Shown piece after piece: positions 43,406 through 51,258 of a DNA stretch of 51,258 bases (positions within the stretch are counted from its first letter, which is position 1; every line of letters starts with the position of its first letter). The notes beneath the pieces were generated by a model. That model made no database searches. It saw only the letters and a list, made by a program, of their open reading frames with translations, and was not told the DNA's origin. The stretch comes from Deinococcales bacterium (lineage in GTDB: Bacteria > Deinococcota > Deinococci > Deinococcales > JAAFIG01): NCBI GenBank assembly GCA_025352125.1, contig JANXTZ010000077.1, positions 1 to 51,258 of the forward strand. The letters are read 5' to 3'. The position numbers were made by a program, and so were the translations under genes.

Positions 43406-43699
43406 GTTTTAACTCCTCGAGCCGCGTCATGGACGCGGCTGTTCCGCTCGATTTTTTACGCCACACAATCCAAAAAACTGGAAATGGCGGGTCTCAAGGC
43501 TCGAGTGTACCATTCTCGAGGTGTGCAAGCGATGAAATCAAAAAACGCCAAAATCTGAGCCACAAACAACCAAAGTCAAAGTTAGGCAAAAAATCGCTAA
43601 CATTGACGAAAAATCTCGAGAGTCACAAGCCCTGTTCAATTTACGTACTGCAAAACCCGCAAAACCCGTACAATACAAGCATCTCTCGGAGGAACCCTG

Positions 43700-44668
43700 T
43701 TGAAACGAATTTTGGTCGTGCTGCTCATCTCGTTTTGTGGCTCGAGTTTGGGCGAACCCCAAAGCGAATCACCTGTTTTACCACCCCACGTACCTGCCGC
43801 ACCAATTCAACCCGAACCCACCAAACTTGAACCCATTACACCAAGTGCCCCTCAACCCATCACACCCAGCGCACCGCCACCGGAAGTCACACCAACTTTT
43901 ACCCCCATGATCAAGCCTTCCAAGCTCAAACAAATCCAGGCAAAACCCAGCGTTGCCAAACCCAAAGTTGCCAAACCACGCCAAATTCAACTCGGCATCA
44001 AAAACAGTGTCACCCTCGAGGTAAGAACCATACTTGGCTATCACGTCAAGATTGTACGCGTCAACCTCGAGAATCCCAAGATTCGGATCAAAGCGATCTT
44101 GCCCAAACACAACAAAGGCGCAAATTTTGACGCGATGGTTGCGGGTTCCAAAGCCGTCGCCATGATTAACGGCGGTTACTTCAACACCGCCACATTCGCC
44201 CCTGCCGGCGATCTGGTCATCAACGGACGTTATGTCGCCAGGGGGAAACTTCGCACCGCTCTGGGCATCACTCCCGACAACCGCGCCTACCTCTGGGTCA
44301 AACCAGAATCACTTTCACGCGCCTCGAGACTTGACTGGTCAGGATTTGAAACCCTGATCTCGAGCGGACCCTACATTCTGCGCCGTGGTCTGGTGCAGGT
44401 CACGCCCAAAACTGAAGGTTACAAAGATGCTGCCGTGTGGGGAAGCGCCGCGCGTTCGGCAGTCGGCATCTCGAGCGAACGCAAACTGTTTTTTGTCAGC
44501 ACCAGCGAGAGATTGAACTTGTGGCAACTTTCCAAAATCATGAAAGCTTTAAAAGCCAAAGAAGCCATCGCGCTCGATGGTGGCTCGAGCGTCGGCATGG
44601 CATGGAAGGGCAAGGTGTTGATCCATCCAAAACGAAGGATTGCGTTCTCGATAGCGGTATACCAATAA
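43700..44668 (+). CDS. Exported DUF2233 phosphodiester glycosidase
   Basis: 322 residues. Signal peptide (ILVVLLISFCGSSLG), a Pro-rich linker of PITPSAP-type repeats (about 20-95), then a NAGPA/DUF2233 domain: AMINGGYFN, GDLVINGRYVARG, RSAVGISSERKLFFV and IALDGGSSVGM. The family hydrolyses glycosyl phosphodiesters. TTG start with GGAGG. Its last about 88 bases recur as a decayed copy at 45928. Confidence 0.85.
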   Translation: MKRILVVLLISFCGSSLGEPQSESPVLPPHVPAAPIQPEPTKLEPITPSAPQPITPSAPPPEVTPTFTPMIKPSKLKQIQAKPSVAKPKVAKPRQIQLGIKNSVTLEVRTILGYHVKIVRVNLENPKIRIKAILPKHNKGANFDAMVAGSKAVAMINGGYFNTATFAPAGDLVINGRYVARGKLRTALGITPDNRAYLWVKPESLSRASRLDWSGFETLISSGPYILRRGLVQVTPKTEGYKDAAVWGSAARSAVGISSERKLFFVSTSERLNLWQLSKIMKALKAKEAIALDGGSSVGMAWKGKVLIHPKRRIAFSIAVYQ

Positions 44669-44741
44669 ATTCCAAAACTTTGATCAAACATGACGTGCTT
44701 GCTTCATTGCGCTCAGGATGCACCCAAAACCTCGAGGGTCA

Positions 44742-44794
44742 GTCATTGGCTGCGAATCCAAACCCGCATTTCACCCGCCTCTCGAGCATCCCAA
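44742..44794 (-). pseudogene. Fragment: C-terminal codons of a GH127-type glycosidase
   Basis: On the minus strand these bases read WDAREAGEMRVWIRSQ and a stop, the normal ending of GH127 (DUF1680) glycosidases (AIPYYAWDNR..G.M.VWI). Only the last about 16 codons remain; the rest is cut off just before the promoter of the nucleotidyltransferase gene. A longer copy of the same end lies at 45732. Confidence 0.55.
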
Positions 44795-44800
44795 GTGAGA

Positions 44801-44806
44801 TACACT
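44801..44806 (+). promoter_or_regulatory. -10 box TACACT, leaderless start of nucleotidyltransferase
   Basis: TACACT six bases before ATG 44813. The start is 41 codons inside the longest frame. Confidence 0.6.
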
Positions 44807-44812
44807 CAACAA

Positions 44813-45568
44813 ATGAAAGCCTTACACTTCACCTCAGAACAACGCGAACAACTGCGTACTATCCTGATTTCCTTAGCGCACAATGACCCACGCATCACGG
44901 GCGCAGCACTGGTAGGCTCGAGCGCACTTGGAAAAGAAGACCGTTGGTCAGACATTGATTTGGCACTGTGTCTTGCTGACTGGCAAGACAGCATTGTTGT
45001 TCAAGACTGGACAAACCACCTCTACCAAGAATTGGGGGCGGTCACACACCTGGATATTCATGCTTCTGGGGCGCTCTACAGGGTGTTTTTGCTGGCAAAT
45101 ACCTTACAAGTGGACTTGTCATTTTGGTCCACAACGGCATTTAGCAGTACATCTCCAGCATTTCAATTGCTGTTTGGTACAACCAACACCCGCCCACCAA
45201 TAGCCACAACACCCGCAGCGCATTACGTTGGCATGGCGTGGTTGCATGCGTTGCATGTGCGTTCTGCATTGGCACGAGAGAAATTCTGGCAAGCCGAATA
45301 CATGCTGAGCGGTATGCGTGATTACGTGTTGTCTTTGGCTTGCTTACGATACGGATTAAACCCATCCCAAGGGCGCGGACTGGATGCCCTACCAGCAGAC
45401 GTTACCAAACCGTTCCTCGAGACGCTGGTGGCTAGATTGGATGGCAACAGATTGCAACAAGCACTTCAAACCTTGATGGTGTTGCTGTTGGATGAAGCAA
45501 GTAAGCACACGCCAGAACCCACGACACAAACTCGAGAAGCGTTACGGTTGCTGGCACAGCCTGTTTAA
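44813..45568 (+). CDS. Nucleotidyltransferase-fold protein
   Basis: 251 residues. The pol-beta-type motif is GSSALGKEDRWSDIDLAL with Asp-x-Asp, and a third Asp in LQVDLSFW. C-terminal helices follow, as in aminoglycoside or lincosamide nucleotidyltransferases. Its true substrate is unknown. It is flanked by matching GH127 fragments and ends two bases before a MITE-like element, and it has only three CTCGAG, so it looks acquired. Confidence 0.8.
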   Translation: MKALHFTSEQREQLRTILISLAHNDPRITGAALVGSSALGKEDRWSDIDLALCLADWQDSIVVQDWTNHLYQELGAVTHLDIHASGALYRVFLLANTLQVDLSFWSTTAFSSTSPAFQLLFGTTNTRPPIATTPAAHYVGMAWLHALHVRSALAREKFWQAEYMLSGMRDYVLSLACLRYGLNPSQGRGLDALPADVTKPFLETLVARLDGNRLQQALQTLMVLLLDEASKHTPEPTTQTREALRLLAQPV

Positions 45569-45569
45569 T

Positions 45570-45710
45570 TTTACAGTATTTTCCTAAATTCTGAGGGTCT
45601 TGTTTTCTCGAGAATATAGCGGGCTGTGCGAGCAGAAACAAACAGTGGTTGGAGTTTTAATTGAGAAAAAGCACGACTTTTTTCTCAATTAAAACGGAAA
45701 ATACTGTAAA
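45570..45710. mobile_element. MITE-like element, 141 bp
   Basis: Terminal inverted repeats TTTACAGTATTTTCC (45570-45584) and GGAAAATACTGTAAA (45696-45710) are a perfect 15-base pair. Inside, a second hairpin of about 17 bases (about 45655-45695, loop GCACGAC) can form. It has no open frame. No clear target-site duplication was found. Confidence 0.7.
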
Positions 45711-45731
45711 TTGCAGAAAAGCTTGGATTGG

Positions 45732-45927
45732 TCATTGGATTTGAATCCAAACCTGCATTTCACCCGCTTCTCAGGCATCCCAAACGCAGTACGGCACGGC
45801 TTTTAAAGGTGTGGTTTGCCATGTTGGGGTATCGGTGCGGTACAACTTGCCTTGCCAAGCACCCAAATCTTCCACCAAAACATCCCCAACCAGCACCACC
45901 ACACCATCGAACAAATCGGGTTCAAAG
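45732..45927 (-). pseudogene. Fragment: C-terminal part of GH127-type glycosidase, decayed
   Basis: The minus strand reads PDLFDGVVVLVGDVLVEDL, then AWQGKLYR and KAVPYCVWDA, then an in-frame TGA where the other copy has CGA, then EAGEMQVWIQIQ and the stop. The pattern of a VVVL strand, (A)W.G.LYR and AVPY..WD fits GH127 C-termini. No upstream part of the enzyme is present. Joined head to tail with the DUF2233 fragment that follows. Confidence 0.55.
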
Positions 45928-46017
45928 TGTGGCTCGAGCGTCGGCATGGCATAGAAGGGCAAGGTTTTGATTCATCCAAAACGAAGGATTGCATTCTCGA
46001 TTGCGGTGTATCAGTGA
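45928..46017 (+). pseudogene. Decayed copy of the DUF2233 3' end
   Basis: About 88 bases match the end of the DUF2233 gene (from 44578 to 44668) at close to 90%. The frame has TAG where the intact gene has TGG (Trp), so it is non-functional. The copy ends with its own TGA just before the REP-like palindrome. Confidence 0.85.
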
Positions 46018-46019
46018 TT

Positions 46020-46085
46020 GTAGGGGCGAGGCGCATACCTCTTGACCATAAAACGCACCTTCGGGCATGGTCGCCTCGCCCCTAC
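46020..46085. repeat. REP-like long palindrome GTAGGGGCGAGGCG
   Basis: Perfect 14-base inverted ends GTAGGGGCGAGGCG (46020-46033) and CGCCTCGCCCCTAC (46072-46085) flank a loop. It lies between the DUF2233 fragment and the dnaE stop. Relatives with the same core occur at 10521 and 42346. Confidence 0.8.
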
Positions 46086-46089
46086 GGCA

Positions 46090-49000
46090 TCAATTCAAGA
46101 CTCGAGCTTCACCACCCTGCGCTTTTTTCTCCCAGGGTTTGACGGCGCGTTCGTACTTTGACAGCACCGCGTCACCGTTGATGCCAAGTTTGGGTTGCAA
46201 CCACGGACACTCGAGCTTCAAGGTTTCGGGCGTGGTTGGCGTGGCTTTGACCTCGAGTTCCCAGACTTCATAACCCGCGTCAGATCGCACCCGAACGCGA
46301 ATTGGGGTGTTTGGAACGCCCTCCTGATTTTGCAAGATTTCATCCAAATGTTCGAGTTGCGTTTCCCCAACTTCTTCCAAATCAAGCTCTAAAGACAAGA
46401 TTTTCGGCATGGCTCGAGCCTCATCAAACGTTAAAACATCTTCGATGCTGACACGGATGCCTTCGCCGTCTGGTTCGACCTCGACGATCACCAACGCGGG
46501 CATGTCCTCGACCAGTTTGGTGTTGATTTTTTCGTACGCCCGACTAAACGCCACCAACTCGAGTGACCCAACGTTGTCAGTTAAATTCACCCGTGCCATC
46601 ATGCCACCAGATTTGGTCGGTTTGCGTTGCACGCCCGAAATCATGCCCGCCAGCACCGCCTTCTTGCGCCCACGGTAGCCAGCCACCGTACCAGAGTTGT
46701 GAAACCAATACTCGAGATTTGGGGCTTTGGTGCTGGCAGCCTCGAGCATCCCAGGGTAATGCTCGAGTGGATGCCCCGAAATATAGAGTCCGACCGCTTC
46801 CTTCTCGAATTGCAATTGCTGAATGGCTCGCGCTCGAGATTCATCTTCGGTTTGCGCTGGCGGAATCACGCGAAGTTTGGGTTCGGGCGCGATGGTCGCC
46901 ATGCCAAAAAGCGCATCCATGCCCTGATTTGCCATTTGCGCTTGTCCCGCCGCATAATCGAGCGCATCTTCGACAGATTCGAGCAAGGATTGCCGGATTC
47001 CAAACGCATCAAACGCCCCAGCCTTCACCAGATTTTCCACCCAGCGACGGGTTAAACCCATATGCTGCAACCTCGAGCAAAAGTTTGCCAAGCCCTTAAA
47101 CGCACCGTTTTTCTGACGTTCCTCGAGAATCGCCAGTACCGATTCCTCGCCCAAGCCTTTGACGGCAAAAAGTCCGAACAGAATCTTTTCACCAACAACT
47201 TTAAAATCGCTCGAGCAGAGGTTGATGTCCGGCGGTAAGACTTGCATTTTATTGCCAGACTCGAGTTTGAGTTGCCGCGCATCGTTAATATATTCTGCAA
47301 CTTTGTCGCTGTCTTTGCGTTCGACGGTCAGCAATGCCGCCATAAATTCAACGGGATAATGGGCTTTGATGTAAGCGGTTTGAAATGAAATAAAAGCATA
47401 AGCAGCAGAGTGAGATTTATTAAATCCGTAATTGGCAAATTTTTCCAGGATATCAAATAATCGATTCGACTCTTTTTTGGGTATTTTATTGACACTAAGC
47501 GCACCTTCTTCAAATTTAATACGCTCTTTATTCATTTCTTCCAATTTCTTTTTTCCCATTGCACGGCGCAACAAATCAGATTGACCCAACGAATACCCTG
47601 CAATCGCACTGGCAATCTGCATGATTTGCTCCTGATAAACAGGGATACCATAGGTTTCCTCGAGAATCGGTTTCAAAAACGGTTCGCAGGTTGGCAAATC
47701 AAACTCGCCCTGGTCGTAACGCACCTCCTCGCGCCCGTGATGACGTTCGATATACGCTGGAATGTTGTCCATTGGACCTGGACGGTACAACGCCGATAGC
47801 GCATTGACATCCTGAATACGTCTTGGCTTCAAACGCTTTGCTGCCTCGGTAATCCCGCCACCCTCGAGTTGAAACACGCCCTTGGTTTCGCCCCTCGAGA
47901 TCAAATCATAGGTTTTGGAATCGTCGAGCGGAAAGTCATCAGGTTCGAGGCTAACGCCTTTGGATTCTTTGACGATGCGCATGGCTTCCTCGAGAAACGA
48001 CAGGGTGCGCAAACCCAGAAAATCCATTTTGATCAGTCCAATGTCTTCGACACTGCTCATGTCGAGTTGGCAAACCACGCCATCCCCGCTCGAGTCGCGC
48101 ATTAAAGGAACGAGATTGTCGAGGCGTTCGCGCCCGATGATGACCCCCGAGGCGTGAACGCTGGCGTGGCGCGTCAGACCCTCCAAAGACTGCGCGATGC
48201 CAAAAACCTCTTTGGTCTTCTCGTTCTCCTCGAGCATCGCCGCAATGTCAGGCACGGTTTTGGCGGCATCCTCGAGCGACAGACTTTTGCCGAATTTGAC
48301 GGGCACGAGCTTGGAAAGTTTATCGGCTTCGGCAAATGGCAACTCCAGCACCCGAGCCACGTCTTTGAAGACAGCCCTTGAAGCCATTGTTCCAAAGGTG
48401 GCGATCATGGCAACCTTGTCGTCACCGTATTTGTTGCGCACGTATTCGATCACTTCGTTGCGCCGCGCGTCCGAAAAATCCACGTCGAAATCGGGCATTG
48501 AAACGCGGTCTGGATTGAGGAAACGCTCGAACAGCAAACCGTAATAGAGCGGGTCAATGTTGGTGATCCTGAGTGCATAAGCCACCAGCGAACCCGCGCC
48601 CGAACCGCGCCCTGGTCCAACGCGAATGTTCTGATCTTTTGCCCAGTTGATAAAGTCTGCGACAATCAAAAAGTAATCTGGGAAACCCATGCGAATGATG
48701 ACGCCCGACTCGTACTCGGCACGGCGCAACACGATCAAACCCTGTCCCCAAGCGTCAGCCTCAAACTCCTCTAGCCAGTCCAAGCCTGGATACTGTGTGT
48801 ACTTTTCGCCCTGAAACTGTTCGACCCAGAGCGTGCCCATGAACGCCATCGCCAGAATCAGCGTCTCGAGGGTTGCGGTTTCGGGATTCAGGTTGGGAAT
48901 GCGTTTTGACAGGGCGGTTTGACTTTCAATATCAAGTTTCTCGAGGCTGACTTCCACATAACGGCGGTACAAAGCATCGGTTAAATCTTTGGGATAACGC

Positions 49001-50034
49001 TTTTGCGAACCTTCAAAAACTTGCACGCGCAACTCTTCCGCCATCGAACGACCCTCGGGAATCGGCAGCGCCGGCATTTGATACACGCGCTTGTTGCCGA
49101 TTGGAAGCTCGAGGTTGCACTTGTCGGCAATGTTGATGCTGTTGTCGTAAATCTCGTCGCCCCACTCTGAAGATGGCAGCATTTTTTCCATCTCGAGCTG
49201 GGTTTTGACGTAAAAGTCATCGCAAGAAAATTTGAAGCGTTTCTCCTCGCTCATCAAAGCTTTGGTCTGAATGGCAAGCAAGACCTCGTGGGCGTAAGCG
49301 TCCTCATGTTTGACGTAATGCCCGTCGTTGGTCGCCACCATGCCAATGCCGTGCTTGATCGCCCAGGCTTTCAGAATCGGGTTGACCTTTTGCTGCTCGG
49401 GAAGCCCATGATTTTGAATCTCGACAAAATAATCTTCTTTGAAAAGCGCCTGATACCACTTCATGCGCTCCTCAGCCTCCTCGAGCCTGTCCTGCAAAAT
49501 CAAATTTGGCACCTCCGCACCCAAGCAACCGCTCATCGCAATCACGCCCTTGTGATGAAGCGCCAGCACTTCACGGTCAATTCGCGGCTTGTAATAGTAA
49601 CCCTCAAGATATGCAATGCTCGAGAGCTTGCAGAGGTTCTGATAGCCCTCAAAATTCTTTGCCAGCAGCGTGAGATGGTAATAACCACCTTCCAAACCCT
49701 TCTCCATCTTGCGGTCAAACCTCGAGCCTGCCGAAACATACGCCTCGTAACCGATAATCGGTTTGACTCCGTATTCGTTGGCGTACTTGAAAAATTGCAC
49801 TGCACCGTGCATGTTGCCGTGATCGGTCATGGCAACAGTTGGGTTGGTCGGAGAGGTTTTCGCCACCCATTTCAATAAGTCTTTGATTCGTGCCGCACCG
49901 TCCAGCAAAGAATACTGCGTGTGCTGATGCAAGTGCGCGAAACGTTTCGGGGTCTTTAAAGAAGCCTCGAGGTTGTGGTGAAGGTCGGCGGGATTGGCGT
50001 CCCCTGATCGTAACGGGTTGCTTGAGTCGGACAT
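46090..50034 (-). CDS. dnaE: DNA polymerase III alpha subunit
   Basis: Replicative polymerase, 1314 residues, longer than the E. coli enzyme (1160). N-terminal PHP domain with HLHQHTQYSLLDGA; active-site motif PDFDVDF near residue 512 with FLxGRGSGAGSLVAYAL-type segment before it; KMDFLGLRTL; C-terminal OB-fold and tau-binding region. An extra segment of about 75 residues (around RIPNLNPETATLETLILAM to WGQGLIVLRRAEYE) sits ahead of the palm. No intein. Leaderless -10 box TAACAT six bases before the ATG. Confidence 0.96.
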   Translation of the reverse strand: MSDSSNPLRSGDANPADLHHNLEASLKTPKRFAHLHQHTQYSLLDGAARIKDLLKWVAKTSPTNPTVAMTDHGNMHGAVQFFKYANEYGVKPIIGYEAYVSAGSRFDRKMEKGLEGGYYHLTLLAKNFEGYQNLCKLSSIAYLEGYYYKPRIDREVLALHHKGVIAMSGCLGAEVPNLILQDRLEEAEERMKWYQALFKEDYFVEIQNHGLPEQQKVNPILKAWAIKHGIGMVATNDGHYVKHEDAYAHEVLLAIQTKALMSEEKRFKFSCDDFYVKTQLEMEKMLPSSEWGDEIYDNSINIADKCNLELPIGNKRVYQMPALPIPEGRSMAEELRVQVFEGSQKRYPKDLTDALYRRYVEVSLEKLDIESQTALSKRIPNLNPETATLETLILAMAFMGTLWVEQFQGEKYTQYPGLDWLEEFEADAWGQGLIVLRRAEYESGVIIRMGFPDYFLIVADFINWAKDQNIRVGPGRGSGAGSLVAYALRITNIDPLYYGLLFERFLNPDRVSMPDFDVDFSDARRNEVIEYVRNKYGDDKVAMIATFGTMASRAVFKDVARVLELPFAEADKLSKLVPVKFGKSLSLEDAAKTVPDIAAMLEENEKTKEVFGIAQSLEGLTRHASVHASGVIIGRERLDNLVPLMRDSSGDGVVCQLDMSSVEDIGLIKMDFLGLRTLSFLEEAMRIVKESKGVSLEPDDFPLDDSKTYDLISRGETKGVFQLEGGGITEAAKRLKPRRIQDVNALSALYRPGPMDNIPAYIERHHGREEVRYDQGEFDLPTCEPFLKPILEETYGIPVYQEQIMQIASAIAGYSLGQSDLLRRAMGKKKLEEMNKERIKFEEGALSVNKIPKKESNRLFDILEKFANYGFNKSHSAAYAFISFQTAYIKAHYPVEFMAALLTVERKDSDKVAEYINDARQLKLESGNKMQVLPPDINLCSSDFKVVGEKILFGLFAVKGLGEESVLAILEERQKNGAFKGLANFCSRLQHMGLTRRWVENLVKAGAFDAFGIRQSLLESVEDALDYAAGQAQMANQGMDALFGMATIAPEPKLRVIPPAQTEDESRARAIQQLQFEKEAVGLYISGHPLEHYPGMLEAASTKAPNLEYWFHNSGTVAGYRGRKKAVLAGMISGVQRKPTKSGGMMARVNLTDNVGSLELVAFSRAYEKINTKLVEDMPALVIVEVEPDGEGIRVSIEDVLTFDEARAMPKILSLELDLEEVGETQLEHLDEILQNQEGVPNTPIRVRVRSDAGYEVWELEVKATPTTPETLKLECPWLQPKLGINGDAVLSKYERAVKPWEKKAQGGEARVLN

Positions 50035-50040
50035 GGGGCT

Positions 50041-50046
50041 ATGTTA
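50041..50046 (-). promoter_or_regulatory. -10 box TAACAT, leaderless start of dnaE
   Basis: TAACAT on the minus strand, six bases before ATG 50034. Confidence 0.55.
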
Positions 50047-50182
50047 CCAACGGAATCGTTGAGAAAAAAGTGTCTCTTAAACTTCAACTACTTTTCCAAT
50101 TTAGTGCTTGACATAAATCAATAAATGCACTCTAATACGAGGTGGAGGCTCTGCTTTACGGCATTGCCTTTTTGTTTTACTC

Positions 50183-51058
50183 TCAACGCTCACGACTCGA
50201 GCGTAAATCTTGGATAAAACAAAATCCGCGCAATGTCCAAATTTTTGTGCCTTTTTGTTGCTTCCCTTTGAATTGCAAACCAGCGATTTGGGCAGCAAAC
50301 AGCTCGATCTCGACTCGAGTGGCTTTGGTCATTTTGCCTTCCAATCGCCAGCCCCAATTAAGGCTATATGCCACCAAATCAGCAACTTGAACAAGCGTTG
50401 TAATGTCACTGTGAACAAAAAACGGTTCGGGCAAAATCCGTTTTGCACGTTCTCGCCCAGTTCTCGTATCCTCAAAGTATGCTCTCATATGAGAACCCAA
50501 TCTTCGCGATTGTGTGACATCCAATTCATCAAACACGATGATCCCATGATCTTTTGGGGTAAGACTGGCGTGAAAACGTTCAAGCAAATACGTCACATCT
50601 TTACGAATAGCAGTATCAACTGGTTTTGGAGCAGCCAAATCCACGATGCTCGCAAACACTTGCACGCCGTATTCAGCGCATAAATCAAGTACGCATTTAG
50701 AATACTCGAGACACGATTGCGCGTAAGCAGTGAGTTCTGCCTTTGTTACAGGCTGACTATACCCTTGATTTCGAGCAATATGACCTTTTTCGAGCAATGA
50801 AAAAGCGAGTTTTTGACGTTCTGGATTGGGAATCAAGGGTAGTTGACCCGCAAGGCGAAACGTTTTTTTCTTGAGCAACTGGCTTCCTTTAAATTCCTTC
50901 AGAGCCTCATTGAGTTGCACACCAAAATCCTCGATTCGCGCTTTTTGAATCGCTTGAATGAAAACCCAAGCACGTCGTTCATCAATTGAAACTCCTGCAA
51001 GAACTTCATAAGGCACACTTTTATGATCTGTGCCGCTTTCGTCAATAAACAGCAGCAC
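50183..51058 (-). CDS. DUF3800 protein
   Basis: 291 residues with the DUF3800 start LLFIDESG (acidic DESG) and later DHGIIVFDELD and VQVADLVAYSLNWGW, a pattern seen in RNase-H-like nuclease folds and often next to defence or mobile genes. The gene holds only about three CTCGAG sites in 0.9 kb. The GTG start has no clear ribosome site. The right-hand neighbour is a transposase gene. Confidence 0.8.
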   Translation of the reverse strand: MLLFIDESGTDHKSVPYEVLAGVSIDERRAWVFIQAIQKARIEDFGVQLNEALKEFKGSQLLKKKTFRLAGQLPLIPNPERQKLAFSLLEKGHIARNQGYSQPVTKAELTAYAQSCLEYSKCVLDLCAEYGVQVFASIVDLAAPKPVDTAIRKDVTYLLERFHASLTPKDHGIIVFDELDVTQSRRLGSHMRAYFEDTRTGRERAKRILPEPFFVHSDITTLVQVADLVAYSLNWGWRLEGKMTKATRVEIELFAAQIAGLQFKGKQQKGTKIWTLRGFCFIQDLRSSRER

Positions 51059-51141
51059 TAAACGCCTGCGTTATCAAAATGAGGGTCGGCTGGATTAACA
51101 TTCACTGATAGTAAGAGATAAGTAGTCCAGCTAATTTAGGT

Positions 51142-51147
51142 TAGACT
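51142..51147 (+). promoter_or_regulatory. -10 box TAGACT, leaderless start of transposase
   Basis: TAGACT six bases before ATG 51154. Confidence 0.55.
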
Positions 51148-51153
51148 AACTGT

Positions 51154-51258
51154 ATGGGCGCACCAATCAAAGCACTGCAACTCACAGAACACCAAAAACA
51201 CGAACTCGAGAAACACTACCACAACGGTAAAACACACGCCCTACGAAAACGCTGCCAG
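51154..51258 (+). mobile_element. 5' end of an IS630-type transposase gene
   Basis: Only 35 codons are inside the window. MGAPIKALQLTEHQKHELE, then KHYHNGKTHALRKRCQ, matches the helix-turn-helix start of IS630/ISXO-like transposases (LT..Q...LE......T.ALR.RCQ). The inverted end of the element should lie in the about 90 bases before the ATG; I could not confirm it. Confidence 0.7.

Overview
The window is about 51 kb of a dense bacterial chromosome with roughly balanced base composition. I read 42 full-length protein genes, one short tailoring-peptide gene, several broken genes, and a partial transposase at the right edge. Three whole-window traits stand out. (1) The palindrome CTCGAG occurs about 330 times by eye count, against about 12 expected by chance. 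(2) Many genes have a TANNNT -10 box only 6-7 bases before the start codon, which implies leaderless mRNAs. (3) The gene set (long DnaE, MreB, S55 peptidase, Uma2 proteins, lone UgpC/MsmK-type ATPase, PIG-L deacetylase) together with abundant leaderless starts recalls the Deinococcota. That assignment is an inference. The lpxC and lpxD genes suggest an outer membrane with lipid A or a related glycolipid.

Layout. 0-8 kb: an SDR oxidoreductase, a lipoprotein, an M23 peptidase, a membrane protein, a PLP decarboxylase and a DUF4157 (eCIS-core) protein. 8-13.7 kb: gatC, two small unknown genes, a Uma2 protein, a Phd/PIN toxin-antitoxin pair with a palindromic operator, then serS, coaD, hslO and a DoxX-like gene. 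13.7-20.4 kb: a compact RiPP cluster of lasso-peptide type: B2 protease, PqqD-like B1, asparagine-synthetase-like cyclase (frameshifted), a 56-residue precursor, a PqqD-TylF fusion methyltransferase, a glycosyltransferase and an HPr-kinase-like kinase. 20.5-25 kb: a CAP protein, an orphan RHH repressor with its operator, a sugar-ABC ATPase, and an AT-richer pair encoding a secreted trypsin-like protease and a possible inhibitor. 25-33.9 kb: carboxynorspermidine synthase-like gene, a nonsense-mutated HAD phosphatase, a YkgJ-type protein, membrane and secreted proteins including a cystatin, aroA, Uma2 and PIG-L. 33.9-38.5 kb: a four-GAF histidine kinase, GNAT, DnaQ-like exonuclease and a sulfite-oxidase-like molybdoprotein. 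38.5-43.4 kb: a minus-strand envelope block mreB, S55 peptidase, lpxD, lpxC. 43.7-46.1 kb: a DUF2233 gene followed by a scrap-yard of gene fragments, a MITE-like element, a nucleotidyltransferase and a REP-like palindrome. 46.1-50 kb: dnaE. 50.2-51.3 kb: DUF3800 gene and the start of an IS630-type transposase.

The best candidate for an undescribed system is the lasso-type cluster. It has three different tailoring enzymes (methyl-, glycosyl- and phospho-transferase), one carrying its own leader-recognition domain, and a precursor whose only acidic core residue does not give a standard ring size. The CTCGAG repetition is the most striking genome-scale signal.
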